Positions 1 through 8,834 are shown, numbered from the stretch's first letter. The stretch: DNA of 64,000 nt from JBBATK01 sp044224515 (GCA_044224515.1 JBGAKH010000003.1:1-64000), one strand, 5' to 3'. Numbers and translations are program-made. The notes: generated by a model not told the origin, from the sequence alone.

Positions 1-142
1 GTTAATAGCGGTTTGAAAACGTGAGGAAACTGCGCCAGAAACGGTGAGCATTTTACAGCTCGGAAACGTGGTCAGTTTGTAGCGGAAACACCTGGTCAAT
101 TTGAAACGGAAAAGGGTGGTCAATTACAACGGAATATCCACA
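1..142. mobile_element. Right end of an IS21-like insertion sequence (partial)
   Basis: Three related blocks of about 20 bases start near 68, 92 and 116, a 24-base period, each of the form gtggtcaatttgaaacggaa. The last block runs into ggaatatccaca, which ends at 142. Read on the minus strand this is a TGTGGATATTCC terminus followed by evenly spaced repeats. IS21-family elements are known for TG...CA ends with several such internal repeats that bind the transposase. The istA/istB genes would lie left of the window, so the family is inferred from the terminus alone. HsdR coding sequence begins directly after 142, so the insertion has disrupted that gene. Confidence 0.65.
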
Positions 143-1354
143 CTTCGCATTGTTTTTGTGTGTGCAATGTGGATGACAGGCTTTGATGTCCCAAGCTGCT
201 CGACCATCTATCTTGACAAGCCAATGAAGAACCATTCACTCATGCAGGCAATTGCACGTGCGAATCGGGTTTTTGCTGAAAAGGAGAATGGCCTGATCGT
301 GGACTATGTCGGCATATTTCGGAACCTTCAGAGTGCTCTTGCCATTTATTCGGGTGGTGGAGGCGACAGGCCGATCCAGGACAAATCTGCGTTAGTTGAG
401 TTGCTGCGGGAAGCCTTGATGAAGACCAAAGAGTATGCATTGAGTATCTCTGTAGACATCGATGCAATCAATAATGCATCTGCTCTGGCTCGATTGCAAT
501 TGTTGCAGCAAGCCGTTGACTCAATACTTGCGTCGGATGATACTCGGCGCCGATATATGCGACTTGCTGGTCAAGTGAACCGTTTGTTCAAAGCCATCCT
601 GCCAGACTCGAGAGCCTCAGAGTTCTTCAAAGACCGCGCTTGCCTGGTTGCTATCGCGGAGAAACTGAAGAGCCTTGTTCCACAGGCAGACATTTCAGAG
701 GTCATGGGCAAAATAGAACACTTGCTCGATGAGTCAATCGAAGCAAAGGGCTATGTCATACACAGCCGCGAACCTCAACATCAGTACACTGTTGATTTGT
801 CAGCTATCGACTTCGATTTACTTGCGGAACGCTTGAAGAACATCAAGCAACGCAACATAGAGGTTGAAAGAATCCGTCAGAGAATAGAGGAAACGCTGAG
901 CACAATGTTGGTTATGAATCCAACACGAATAAATCTACACGAGAGATTTGAAGAGCTGATTGAAGCCTATAATTCCGGTGCTGCGAATACCGAGGAGTGG
1001 TATCGTCAACTCGTTGAATTCATGAAGGGGCTGCGCGACGAAGAGCAGCGCCATATTCGCGAGGAGTTGACTGATGAGGAGCTGGCAATATTCGATATAC
1101 TTACCAAGCCAGAACCCGAGCTAGACGAGGCCGAGCGCAAGGAAGTCAAGAGAGTCGCGCGTGAACTGCTTCTGACCTTAAAGCGTGAGAAGCTGACACT
1201 GGACTGGACCAAGACTCAGCAAAAAAGGAGTATGGTCAGACATTTCATTCAGACAGAGTTGGACACCCTGCCGGAGAAGTACTCACGGGATATCTACGCA
1301 CGGAAATGTGACCTGATGTATGAGCATGTGTATTCGCGATATTCGCAAGCGTAA
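143..1354 (+). pseudogene. hsdR: Type I restriction enzyme HsdR, 3' remnant cut by the IS
   Basis: The frame encodes only the last part of a type I restriction R subunit, the ATP-dependent DNA translocase and nuclease. Visible near the N-terminus are the late SF2 helicase motifs: MWMTGFDVP (motif V region) and QAIARANRV (motif VI region). A long helical tail follows, ending in the EcoEI-type C-terminal domain with the segment KLTLDWTKTQQKRS. Full HsdR proteins are around 800-1000 residues; about 400 remain here. The nuclease domain, Walker A and DEAD motifs are missing, so restriction activity should be lost. An open frame continues upstream to a TTG at 101, but those codons are IS terminal repeats. 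The matching hsdM and hsdS are not seen. Confidence 0.85.
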
Positions 1355-1544
1355 CATTAAGAGTAGATAGAAGACAAATCGCCAGTGCGCTGTGTCTATT
1401 CCAAGTGGTGAGTTGCTCGCCATACTCTTATAAAAGACGCATGAATTCGCTGCAGGAGGCTGACTAGCTGTTATTGATCTCGTCAGTGATGTTCTTCTTC
1501 GACTGAGTATATCATCTCCAGCATCAAACCAAGGCAGGTCTAGT
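1355..1544. other. Short non-coding stretch after hsdR remnant
   Basis: No convincing coding frame, RNA gene or strong hairpin is seen between the hsdR remnant and the decayed HTH gene. Confidence 0.4.
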
Positions 1545-1852
1545 ATTCGTTCGCCTCTCCCTTCCGCACCTCCACCCGAACCCCAAACTTCGCCGCCAAA
1601 ACCTGCAACTGCCTCCCATACGTCTGCGGAATCTCCACCGCCTCACCATACACAACCTGCGCCTTCCCCCGCTCCACTCTCTGCCATGGCTAATCCGTAA
1701 GCGTATCAATCAACTTTTTGTAGCGCTTTGCGCCGAGAAACATCTCGATCACCGCATCAATCGCCGCGTGCGCGTGTTTCGACAATGTGTGAATCAATAG
1801 CCCAGCTTCAGAGTTGGGTATGTTGACGACACGTCACAGCAATGCGGAGATT
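1545..1852 (-). pseudogene. Decayed copy of the small HTH gene found at 4062-4415
   Basis: Aligned by eye on the minus strand, this stretch follows the intact gene at 4062-4415 over almost its whole length. Shared segments include ccaaacttcgccgc, tacgtctgcgg, atctccacc, cgctttgcgcc, ctcgatc and gacgacacgtca. Small deletions and substitutions break the frame: the part matching the acidic middle (near 1770-1790) is shortened, and no start-to-stop frame survives. It is therefore a relic duplicate. The relic and the intact gene lie in the same orientation on either side of the PIN-like gene, which suggests an old duplication or the edges of a moved cassette. Confidence 0.75.
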
Positions 1853-1855
1853 ACA

Positions 1856-2370
1856 GTATGTGTTCACTTATTGAATCTAGTCACGAAATCCCAAATCAGA
1901 TTTAGATTCCGCGCGGCCGCAGAAGTAAGCGCAGCAAGCTGCGTCTGTATGACAAGTGACCCGTACATGAAGGTGAGCTGCAAGGGCGTTCCATCAAGAG
2001 ACCTGAGACCGAGATGAACCCAGTTGATTGAGTATAACTCGTGGTACGTCAGACCTTAACTTGGGCTGCAAGCATCACAGAGTTGTACTACATTAGAAAC
2101 CGTAGAGTGCATTGCTTTCGAATTTCTCGTGTATTTCGGCGCACAGAACGTAGCGCAGAAAAACTCTAAAGAATAAAGTTGATAGCCAAGCCAAGTTGCC
2201 TGCGCTGTTTCAGTCTAAAGTAACAATTGATACAGGGCTTAACGCATCAGGAGCCGAGAGTGGAGTTTGGGGACTTTCTTGTCGGTGAATTTGCTATTTT
2301 TCTGTAGCGTCTACTCAGTATCAGAAGGCCAAATAGACAATTTGCATTTACATCAGTGGGTCTCTCTTCA
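1856..2370. other. Gene-free stretch upstream of the PIN-like gene
   Basis: About 500 bases with only short, unconvincing open frames. It should hold the promoter of the gene starting at 2371. No clear promoter or repeat was recognised. Confidence 0.4.
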
Positions 2371-3801
2371 ATGTACAGAATTTACCTCGATACCAACGTT
2401 TTTACTCTCCTGCGCCATGATTCGTCGTACGCTCAGGTTGCGCAGAGATTGCTTAGTCGGAAGGATACTTTGCTGTTCTTTTTCTCTCCTGCTCATCTTG
2501 ATGATTTGTCAAGAGATTCATCGGATCAAAAGTATGAAGACCTGCAATTCATGCATGGATTGGTTGAGGATAATTATGCTTGTGAAGACTTTAATAAAAG
2601 GAACTGTAGCGTATTAATTGCCACGCCTACTGAAGCTTTTCAAAAAATGTTCGAGCCAAAATCGTCTCCTGGAAGTGTTATTAGCGACGATTTCCTTGGG
2701 CTCCTGCGTCGGCTGCCTGAAATGAGAGAATACTCGCTGCTATTTGACACGATTGAAGCTCTTAAGGCAGCCATTAAGGACACTCATAAAGATGTCGTGG
2801 TGAGAAACATTCCCATGAATGTCGATCCTGAATTGGAGAATTACTTCCACAAAATGGGATTGCAAAACAAAGTTTACACAGCAGAAGAATGGAGAGCAGT
2901 AACTGAGAATATGGCTGAATTGTTCAGTTCTGATAAAAAAGTTTATAGGGCGGGTCGTCGCCTTTCGAAGTTAGAAGTTCTTGCTGAAAAGCACAATGCA
3001 ACTATTCAATCAAATAACTACGATCACAACCTGCAATACACAAAAGTTGGCAAAACGTTTACTGAGACTGTCCGGCTTCTTATGGATCCATTGAGAAAAA
3101 TTCCTGGTTTTGATAGGAAGTTCATTGAGTACGGCGTTTCTTACATGCTGCTAAATATTTTGGGCATGGATGATGAAAAGAACCAAGCAGTTGAATTTCG
3201 GTCGATACAGACTGATTCACAGCATTCTTATTATGGCACAAGAATGGACTTTGTTGTGTCCAATGATAAGGGCTTTAGGTCAAAATCAAAAGCACTATAC
3301 AATCTGTACTCGATAGATACGAAAGTCCTGTCGCTCGATGAATTTGCACTTGAGTGCCCCCTGGAAGATGGTCGCAGCGAAAGTGTAGTCGCTTTTCTTG
3401 ATACTTTGGAATATGACTTGACAAGTAGCTTGCTGGTCGGAACTAGAGATTCGCTAAGGTCAAATATTAGGCAGCAACAGTTCAAATTATTGCATAGGTA
3501 TTTCTCATATTTTAATATGATGGAAGTGTCCACTGATGACAATTTGCGAGTGATTTGTCTCTGGAATAAAAGGCGTAACGTTAATGACTTTGTATCATTT
3601 AAAGAAGTATCCTCAGTAGTGAGTAAGACTTATGCAACATTTGGTGTTGATGACAATGGTAGATGTGATGTGACGCAAGATGACCATGAGGGGATGAGGT
3701 TGCCAGATTGGCATGCGCGCAAATGGTCGTATAGTAAATTCACAATTGAGCTTAAGTACATTGATGAGAGTGCAAAGCTCGTGTTGCAAGTACAGTGGTA
3801 G
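2371..3801 (+). CDS. PIN-like domain protein of unknown role, 476 aa
   Basis: The N-terminus MYRIYLDTNVFTLL is a classic PIN-domain first strand with its acidic residue (D7) and the DTN triplet. Further acidic positions fit a metal-binding site: FFFSPAHLDDL around residue 50, and RMDFVVSNDKGF around residues 292-302 (D293, D299). The domain is split by a long insert, and about 150 residues follow it, so this is much larger than VapC-type toxins (about 130 aa). No partner antitoxin precedes it. I chose ATG 2371 over an in-frame GTG at 2356 because the domain starts immediately after it. PIN domains are metal-dependent RNases. The setting beside a restriction remnant suggests defence or toxin use, but this is inference. 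Confidence 0.7.
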   Translation: MYRIYLDTNVFTLLRHDSSYAQVAQRLLSRKDTLLFFFSPAHLDDLSRDSSDQKYEDLQFMHGLVEDNYACEDFNKRNCSVLIATPTEAFQKMFEPKSSPGSVISDDFLGLLRRLPEMREYSLLFDTIEALKAAIKDTHKDVVVRNIPMNVDPELENYFHKMGLQNKVYTAEEWRAVTENMAELFSSDKKVYRAGRRLSKLEVLAEKHNATIQSNNYDHNLQYTKVGKTFTETVRLLMDPLRKIPGFDRKFIEYGVSYMLLNILGMDDEKNQAVEFRSIQTDSQHSYYGTRMDFVVSNDKGFRSKSKALYNLYSIDTKVLSLDEFALECPLEDGRSESVVAFLDTLEYDLTSSLLVGTRDSLRSNIRQQQFKLLHRYFSYFNMMEVSTDDNLRVICLWNKRRNVNDFVSFKEVSSVVSKTYATFGVDDNGRCDVTQDDHEGMRLPDWHARKWSYSKFTIELKYIDESAKLVLQVQW

Positions 3802-4061
3802 CTGAGCATTAATCCGCATAATGACAATCTTTCGAATGGCGCAGCCCATGTTTACTGTAACTACAGGTTTTCGGAATGGAAGTGTAAGAGTGGAGTGTCG
3901 CTCTAATCAATGTGTTTTGGACTACTGAACATCGCAATGCCTATTCCAGGATACAAATTGATGTCAGACGATTCAATGACTCGACACAAAATGTGTTAAA
4001 TATGATGAGCATAAGTCTGCACGACAACTGCCATGAATTTTATGTTGATGGAACGGGGTAT

Positions 4062-4415
4062 CTAAGATTTTTCGTTCCTAAACACTTCCACCCTAACCCC
4101 AAACTTCGCCGCTACAACCTGCAGCATCCTCCGATACGTCTGCGGTATCTCCACCCCCTCACCATACGTGACTCGCTCTTTCGCCCTCTCCACCTTCTGC
4201 CACGGCACATCCGTCAGAGTATCAGTCAACTTCTGGTATCGCTTTGCGCCCAGAAACTTCTCGATCGCCATGTCAATCACTTCCGGGATCTCGCTTCCGC
4301 CGCGTGCGCGTGCTTCTACGATGCGGGAGTCGTTAGCCCAGCCGCAAAGAGTGGCAAGTTGACGACACGTCATGCCAATACGCGTCATTGCTTTTTTGAG
4401 TTCGTTGCCTGTCAT
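4062..4415 (-). CDS. Small helix-turn-helix protein, 117 aa
   Basis: The N-terminal half (MTGNELKKAMTRIG, then CRQLATLCGWANDSRI) has the spacing of an XRE/Cro-like helix-turn-helix: a first helix, a QLA turn helix and a recognition helix. It probably binds DNA, although the recognition helix is not followed by the usual repressor tail. The C-terminal half is basic and has no domain I recognise. A frameshifted copy lies at 1545-1852. Gene and relic are separated by the PIN-like gene, which is on the opposite strand. It could regulate that gene or belong to a former mobile element; neither is shown by the sequence. The start is the only ATG before the HTH. Confidence 0.6.
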   Translation of the reverse strand: MTGNELKKAMTRIGMTCRQLATLCGWANDSRIVEARARGGSEIPEVIDMAIEKFLGAKRYQKLTDTLTDVPWQKVERAKERVTYGEGVEIPQTYRRMLQVVAAKFGVRVEVFRNEKS

Positions 4416-4945
4416 TGTTAGTTCTTTTTGTTTGTGGTGATTATGTGTTCTGTGTTCTGTGTTTGATTTTCCGAGCGCCTTTTCAGTTCTGAATGGCGTT
4501 TATCGTCGTGTTTTTATCTCGTTTGCTGCGGATACTCTCGGTTGCGCAGCTGATTCTCAGCACTTTCTTGAACCGTTCTTCCGCATTTCTGCGTTTTCCG
4601 CTCTTTCATCTGTCGCATTCGCGGGCATTCGCTGCCGGTCATGAAAAATCCAGCTCCTGCCGTGAAATATCTGGCTCTGTCAGTCGGCAAAGTGGCTTCG
4701 AGTTTAACCTCGACATGGTTAAGTGTGCCTTTTTTGCTTGAATTCGCATGTATTGATGTTGCATTTGAGGCTCCGTTAGCACTAACAAGCCCTATTTGCC
4801 TACCATTCGGCAGTGATTGTTAGTTGAAAGAGTGCGTAAAGGAGCGAATCGTGCTCGAATAGGGATTGAACTGCCACATCCCGCGTTGTTGCGGACGCCG
4901 AAGGCGGCAGGTTGAAGAAAAATCTCCTGAGAGTCCTGCATCTAT
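4416..4945. other. Gene-free stretch before the hairpin array
   Basis: About 530 bases with overlapping short frames in several phases and no family resemblance. The part next to 4415 should carry the promoter of the minus-strand HTH gene. No RNA gene was recognised. Confidence 0.4.
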
Positions 4946-5335
4946 CCCACCTACCAACCATTTCCCTAGGGGTTTTGGTTGGTAGGTGGAAGTTTGGTCG
5001 GCGTTTGAGAGCGTTTTGCCACCGTTTCCATCCCACCTACCAACCATTTCCCCCGGGGTTTTGGTTGGTAGGTGGAAGTTTGTCCGGTATTCGAGAGCGT
5101 TTTTGCCGCCGTTTCAATCCCACCTACCAACCATTTCCCTAGGGGATTTGGTTGGTAGGTGGAAGATTGTCCGGTATTCGAGAGCGTTTTTGACGCCGTT
5201 TCAATTCCACCTACCAACCATTTCCCCAGGGGTTTTGGTTGGTAGGTGGAAGTTCGATCGTCGTTACGGTGCGTTTTGCCACCGTTTCCATCCCACCTAC
5301 CAACCATTTCCCTAGGGGTTTTGGTTGGTAGGTGG
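4946..5335. repeat. Five-copy tandem array of long hairpins (86-87 bp period)
   Basis: Five 44-base palindromic units lie at 4946-4989, 5032-5075, 5119-5162, 5206-5249 and 5292-5335. Each has arms ccacctaccaacca and tggttggtaggtgg around a loop that mostly reads tttccctaggggtttt. The 42-43 base segments between units are also similar (for example gagagcgtttt and gccgtttca), so the true repeat is a unit of 86-87 bases. Loop changes (ccctagggg, cccccgggg, ccccagggg) keep a small inner palindrome. The array starts 8 bases beyond the stop of the RepA-like gene at 5344. It may be an iteron-like origin, a recombination site or a strong transcription barrier; the sequence does not decide. Confidence 0.9.
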
Positions 5336-5343
5336 GAGTATGG

Positions 5344-6531
5344 TCAGTCGTAGATGGCGTTGGGTTCGGTTTCGCCGAGGTCGAGAGCTTCGTTTTCAAT
5401 GGTGCTTGGTGCTGTGCCGAGGACGTATACGCCGCGAGCACTGCGATGGATGAGTTGTGCGTTTCTGGCTTGCTCGATGCAGCGGTCGCGGGAGCCGCCA
5501 CGGAGTTGGTAGAGTTTCTCGAGACGTCTGTGCAGCTCGCTGGTTTTGAGTTCAGTGTCGTTGCCGAAGATCTCTGGCCAGGCGATGGATTCCGAGCGCG
5601 AGACTTGTCGTTGAACATCTTCGCCGATGTGTTCGCTTTCGTCCACGCCGTCGGAAATGCATTCGAACCACATGGAACCTGATTCGGGGAAGTACTCGAT
5701 GAGTTTGGCGGTGTCGGATTCGTCGACGTCGCGACTTTTGCCGCGCTGGAGCAGACGTTGGTGTTTGCTTTTCTTGGATTTGCGGATGAAGAAGTCGGCA
5801 TCGGCAAAGTCCGAGAGTGCGCCGGCGCCGCTTTGGAGGTCGCTGTGACTGCGCATGTCGCTTGTGCCTTTGCGGGTATGGTGAACCATGAGGATGGCGG
5901 AGTGGTAATTGTCCTTCAACGCGCAGAGCTTGAGCATGGCTGCGGCGACGGCTGAGTTGTCGTCCGCTCGCAGGCCGGAATATGCTGCGCGATAATTGTC
6001 GATGATGATGAGCACGGGCTTGATCGTCTCGAGTTGGTCAGTGATTTCTCGCAGCATGTCATCGTCGAGACGCTTTCGAATCGACGTAGCACGGAAGTTG
6101 TTTTCGCTGGCGTTGCCCAGTGGCAAGCCTCGATCGTGAAGTTGTTTTACCCGCTTTGCCAGACGTATGTCACTTAGTTCGAAGTTGATGTACCACACCG
6201 GCCCATGCACTGCGATGTTCTCGCCAAGAAAGTGTGTGGCGCCGACAGCTACCGCTAAACCCAATTGTAAAGCCAAGTAGGTTTTGGAGGAGCCACGTTC
6301 ACCGACGAGTAGCGTAAGAGAGTCCTCGAGCAGGTAATTGCCAAAGAGCTGACGTCGATCGGGCGACTTTTCTGCCAAGTCCAGGAGTTCCGGCAGCTCC
6401 ATGACGCGAAAGTGCTCGAGCATTTCAGGATGTTCAAACTCGGTGGGCAGTTTGATCTGCGCCAGAAAGCGTTCGAGACTTGGTATGGAACTCGAAATCG
6501 GAGGATCATGTGGTGCTTGCGGATTAGTCAC
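5344..6531 (-). CDS. RepA-like RecA-fold ATPase/helicase of a mobile element
   Basis: This is a hexameric-helicase-type ATPase resembling plasmid RepA/AAA_25 proteins. The nucleotide-binding loop is LLVGERGSSKTYLA (Walker A; lysine at about residue 83). Walker B is VLIIIDNYRAAYSG (Asp about residue 178), and ILMVHHTRKG matches the following sensor strand with its conserved histidines. The last 90 residues look like a winged-helix region. I start it at GTG 6531, which follows GGAGG by five bases and overlaps the end of the primase gene. That gives 395 aa; the longer open frame upstream lies inside the primase gene. It is translationally coupled to the primase, and together they form a replication module. 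The hairpin array directly follows its stop. Confidence 0.75.
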   Translation of the reverse strand: MTNPQAPHDPPISSSIPSLERFLAQIKLPTEFEHPEMLEHFRVMELPELLDLAEKSPDRRQLFGNYLLEDSLTLLVGERGSSKTYLALQLGLAVAVGATHFLGENIAVHGPVWYINFELSDIRLAKRVKQLHDRGLPLGNASENNFRATSIRKRLDDDMLREITDQLETIKPVLIIIDNYRAAYSGLRADDNSAVAAAMLKLCALKDNYHSAILMVHHTRKGTSDMRSHSDLQSGAGALSDFADADFFIRKSKKSKHQRLLQRGKSRDVDESDTAKLIEYFPESGSMWFECISDGVDESEHIGEDVQRQVSRSESIAWPEIFGNDTELKTSELHRRLEKLYQLRGGSRDRCIEQARNAQLIHRSARGVYVLGTAPSTIENEALDLGETEPNAIYD

Positions 6532-7495
6532 ATTGTCCTCCTGCAGTTTGGATGATTCGCGCCTGAGAGTTGCCGAGAAAGGCGCGAGCCAAGTCGGAGC
6601 ATTGTTTGTCGGCGTTGAAGAGGTGGATAAAGTTGCGGACGATGTGTTTGTAACGCTGCGCGACGGTTTCAAAGTAGGGCAGCGCGTAGATCATGCGGAA
6701 GCGGTTGCGTTCCCGCGTGTGCGAAGCAGTGGTGTAGCACAGTAGAGCCTCGTTGAAGACCGGAATTTGTTGGGCTTCGGCGATCGACATGCCGTTGTCG
6801 ACATCGATGGCAATGAGTTCTGCGCCTTGCCAATAACGATCGGCACGATGGGGGTGTCCGCCGGGACCTGTAGCTAAGTGTGCGCAGCAGAAGGCGTGTC
6901 CGGCGACACAGACCGACTCAATAATCTGTTCGCGCGTGAGCACCCTGTTCTCGAAACCCTCGGTGAGTGCTTTGGGACTATATTTTTTATCCTGCACGAA
7001 AGCGTTGATAGAAATGCGATAGCTACGCTCATGCTTGCACTCAGGATGTTGTTTGAGTAGCCACTCATCAGCCTGCTCGCGCGACATTCCGCCATCATAT
7101 TCCATAATTGCTGCGCGCTCTTCGAGCTCTTCATCTTCGAAGACGATAGTACAAGACTCTTTGAGACCTTGAAAACTCGGTTGCGAAGACTGTGAAGTGC
7201 GTTTGCGTTCCGGTGTTGAGCTTGGACGCCGTGTATGACGATAGCCATACTCCATTGCCAACTTGAAGAAGCTACCGATGCCGATGCTGCGCAGACGCGA
7301 GTTGATTTTGTCGCGCGTTTCTCCGTGCTTTTCGTCGACGAAATGTTGGAGGAGAATATTCAACGCCAGCTCCTGAGGGAGTGTGTTCGCGATTGCGGAG
7401 ATAACGATGAGCCACTCATCGTAGGCCGGGCGTTTGGGAATAAAGGACAGCGCGTCGGTGATTTGAATGAGAACATCCGTGTTGTTGAGACTCAT
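6524..7495 (-). CDS. Primase-like protein with PriCT domain
   Basis: Residues about 10-85 resemble the PriCT helical domain of archaeo-eukaryotic-type primases (EWLIVISAIANTLPQE ... SIGIGSFFKLA). The C-terminal third has IAIDVDNG (D231, D233) followed by SHTRERNRFRMIYALP, a layout seen in primase-polymerase-like replication proteins of Bacteroidota mobile elements, where the acidic pair would hold metal. The order PriCT then catalytic part is unusual, since PriCT is normally C-terminal. It lies between the xis-like gene (2 bases upstream) and the RepA-like ATPase (overlap), so the three are one operon. Role inferred: priming replication of the excised element. Another possibility is a non-catalytic VirE/BT4734-like relative. 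Confidence 0.65.
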   Translation of the reverse strand: MSLNNTDVLIQITDALSFIPKRPAYDEWLIVISAIANTLPQELALNILLQHFVDEKHGETRDKINSRLRSIGIGSFFKLAMEYGYRHTRRPSSTPERKRTSQSSQPSFQGLKESCTIVFEDEELEERAAIMEYDGGMSREQADEWLLKQHPECKHERSYRISINAFVQDKKYSPKALTEGFENRVLTREQIIESVCVAGHAFCCAHLATGPGGHPHRADRYWQGAELIAIDVDNGMSIAEAQQIPVFNEALLCYTTASHTRERNRFRMIYALPYFETVAQRYKHIVRNFIHLFNADKQCSDLARAFLGNSQARIIQTAGGQCD

Positions 7496-7497
7496 GA

Positions 7498-7833
7498 TTA
7501 TGCCTTTCCGAAGGTGGTGCCTGATTCGAGGGTGCGCATGATGTCGGAGCGACGGTAGTACACGCGACGTCCGATGCGCAGCACGCGCAAGAATCCGCGC
7601 TTCTCGTAGTCGATGACGGTTGGTTTGCTGAGCTTGAGCAGGCGACAGACTTCCATCTGCGACATGAGGTCACTATCCGACGAGGACGTCGGCTTGCTGG
7701 CTCTGCCGGTATTATAGATCGAGCTGTTGACCTTGGCGTCAATGATGCCAACGAGTTCATTGCGAAGGCTCTCTAAGAAAGCTCTGAGCTCCGGAGTGGC
7801 GGGGGACTGGGTGGTGGTTCCAGTATTCTGCAT
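7498..7833 (-). CDS. Xis-like HTH_17 protein, copy A
   Basis: The C-terminal part is a MerR-like winged helix of the excisionase type: QMEVCRLLKLSKPTVIDY, then GFLRVLRIGRRVYYRRSDI. Proteins of this class bend DNA during excision or regulate element genes. The start is ATG 7833 (MQNTGTTTQ). It is nearly identical to copy B at 16780-17103 over residues 1-107 and differs in the last few residues, ending TTFGKA rather than GTN. It leads an operon with the primase and ATPase. A pseudogene fragment of the neighbouring unknown gene lies upstream, as in copy B. Confidence 0.75.
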   Translation of the reverse strand: MQNTGTTTQSPATPELRAFLESLRNELVGIIDAKVNSSIYNTGRASKPTSSSDSDLMSQMEVCRLLKLSKPTVIDYEKRGFLRVLRIGRRVYYRRSDIMRTLESGTTFGKA

Positions 7834-8139
7834 AAACAAAACCTTACAGTGAAACGAAAATGGTGTCGAGTGAAAACCACGAAAGCGTGCTCGCGGGTGA
7901 TTCGTTTCGTCGACCAAAGGTTGCAACTCAGTGACGAACGAATCACCGAGTCGAACTTAAAGCTGTTTAATATGCTGCGCCAGAGGCGGAGGGTTCAAAG
8001 CGGTAAATCGGGCTTGGGGTGGCTTGGACTCCAAGCCCTAATTGATTTAAGAGCGGTTTAATTTACGATTTGCCTCGGGCGACATGAGGTTAAGCAGACT
8101 GTTCACAAAGTTCACCATGAGCTCGGAACTTGTCTGCGG
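7517..8139. repeat. Direct repeat, copy A (xis plus 3' end of an unknown gene)
   Basis: This block matches 16787-17411 in the same orientation with only scattered substitutions and short indels, well over 90 percent identity by eye. Similarity begins at gtgcctgattcg and stops in the codons for PQTSSELM of the adjacent gene, at about 8139. The two copies bracket the metal-efflux module (8140-16786). Recombination between them would delete that module. Confidence 0.85.
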
Positions 8140-8141
8140 AA
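8047..8141 (-). pseudogene. 3' fragment of the unknown gene at 17319-18167
   Basis: Read on the minus strand, it encodes the last 31 residues of the 282-residue protein (ELMVNFVNSLLNLMSPEANR, then KLNRS and stop). The upstream part is replaced by unrelated sequence. The cut marks one edge of the inserted metal block. Confidence 0.8.
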
Positions 8142-8510
8142 AGGGGGCATACGGGTTCTCAAGTGTCCGTGATACCAAGCTGTGAACAGTACGTCATGAA
8201 AGTGCATTGTATTGTAAAGTCGCGTAACACACCATGTCACACGACTCAACATTCGATTTCCGTGACTTACAACACAACAATTATTGGACTGCAAACCGCA
8301 ATAATGTCTGTCAGCCATGTGTGGATATGTATCATACTATCTTCTCCTAAATGCGCTGTTCTCGTCATGCAATTCCAGAATATACAGGTACATAGACACA
8401 GGTAGAGAAAGCAGAACGCCATTTTGGAACCTCAAAGTGCTCGAGTTGAGTCAGTAGTTAATTTTAGACGATAGCGGCAGTTTCGAACACAAAGTCGGTA
8501 TATTGTAGAC
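8142..8510. other. Gene-free junction upstream of the metal-efflux operon
   Basis: About 370 bases, AT-richer than the flanks, with no convincing gene. It should contain the promoter of the efflux operon starting at 8511. I did not recognise a regulator gene or a clear metal-responsive operator. Confidence 0.4.
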
Positions 8511-8834
8511 ATGAAGAAGTGGCTTGCCTTAGTCTTGAGCATTTACGTCCTGTTGCTGACGACCTTCCCTTGCGTTGACAAGCAGGATGCGCTTTGCCAA
8601 CATTCACTCCAGCAAACTTCCTCAACTGTCAGGCCCGAATCTCACCAGCAGGACAATGATGATACATGTAGTCCGTTCTGTACCTGCGATTGTTGCTCAA
8701 CATCGGTCGAGTTTCAAAAGATTTTTGAATATTGCGCTCCGACTCATTCAAGCGCATTTCTCTTCCTTCCTTACGTCCCATCGATGACATCGAAAGATTT
8801 TCATGTCATTTGGCAACCCCCCAAAATAGCTTAG
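8511..8834 (+). CDS. Small secreted Cys-rich protein, DUF6660-like
   Basis: A signal peptide (MKKWLALVLSIYVLLLTTFP) is followed by a short, acidic, His-containing linker. The Cys cluster CSPFCTCDCC comes next, and the C-terminus ends in IWQPPKIA. This layout matches the DUF6660 family, small exported proteins found directly upstream of CusA/CzcA genes in Bacteroidota. Function is unknown; the Cys/His content and location suggest periplasmic metal binding. It stands 116 bases before the pump gene, on the same strand, and is the likely first gene of the operon. Confidence 0.7.
   Translation: MKKWLALVLSIYVLLLTTFPCVDKQDALCQHSLQQTSSTVRPESHQQDNDDTCSPFCTCDCCSTSVEFQKIFEYCAPTHSSAFLFLPYVPSMTSKDFHVIWQPPKIA

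Noticed and set aside
1524..1709. Arg-rich 61-aa minus-strand frame
   Set aside because: It is an out-of-frame reading of the decayed HTH gene.
4946..5335. CRISPR array
   Set aside because: The repeats are long hairpins and the 'spacers' are similar to one another, so it is a tandem array of one unit; no cas genes are near.
5332..5682. Plus-strand 116-aa frame opposite the RepA-like gene
   Set aside because: The minus-strand frame carries Walker motifs and is coupled to the primase; the plus frame has no features.
1..8000. Second attachment site (copy of the tRNA-Phe 3' end)
   Set aside because: No match to gtcagggagggaattgaac was found by eye; the only similar word, agggattgaactgcc near 4861, diverges immediately.
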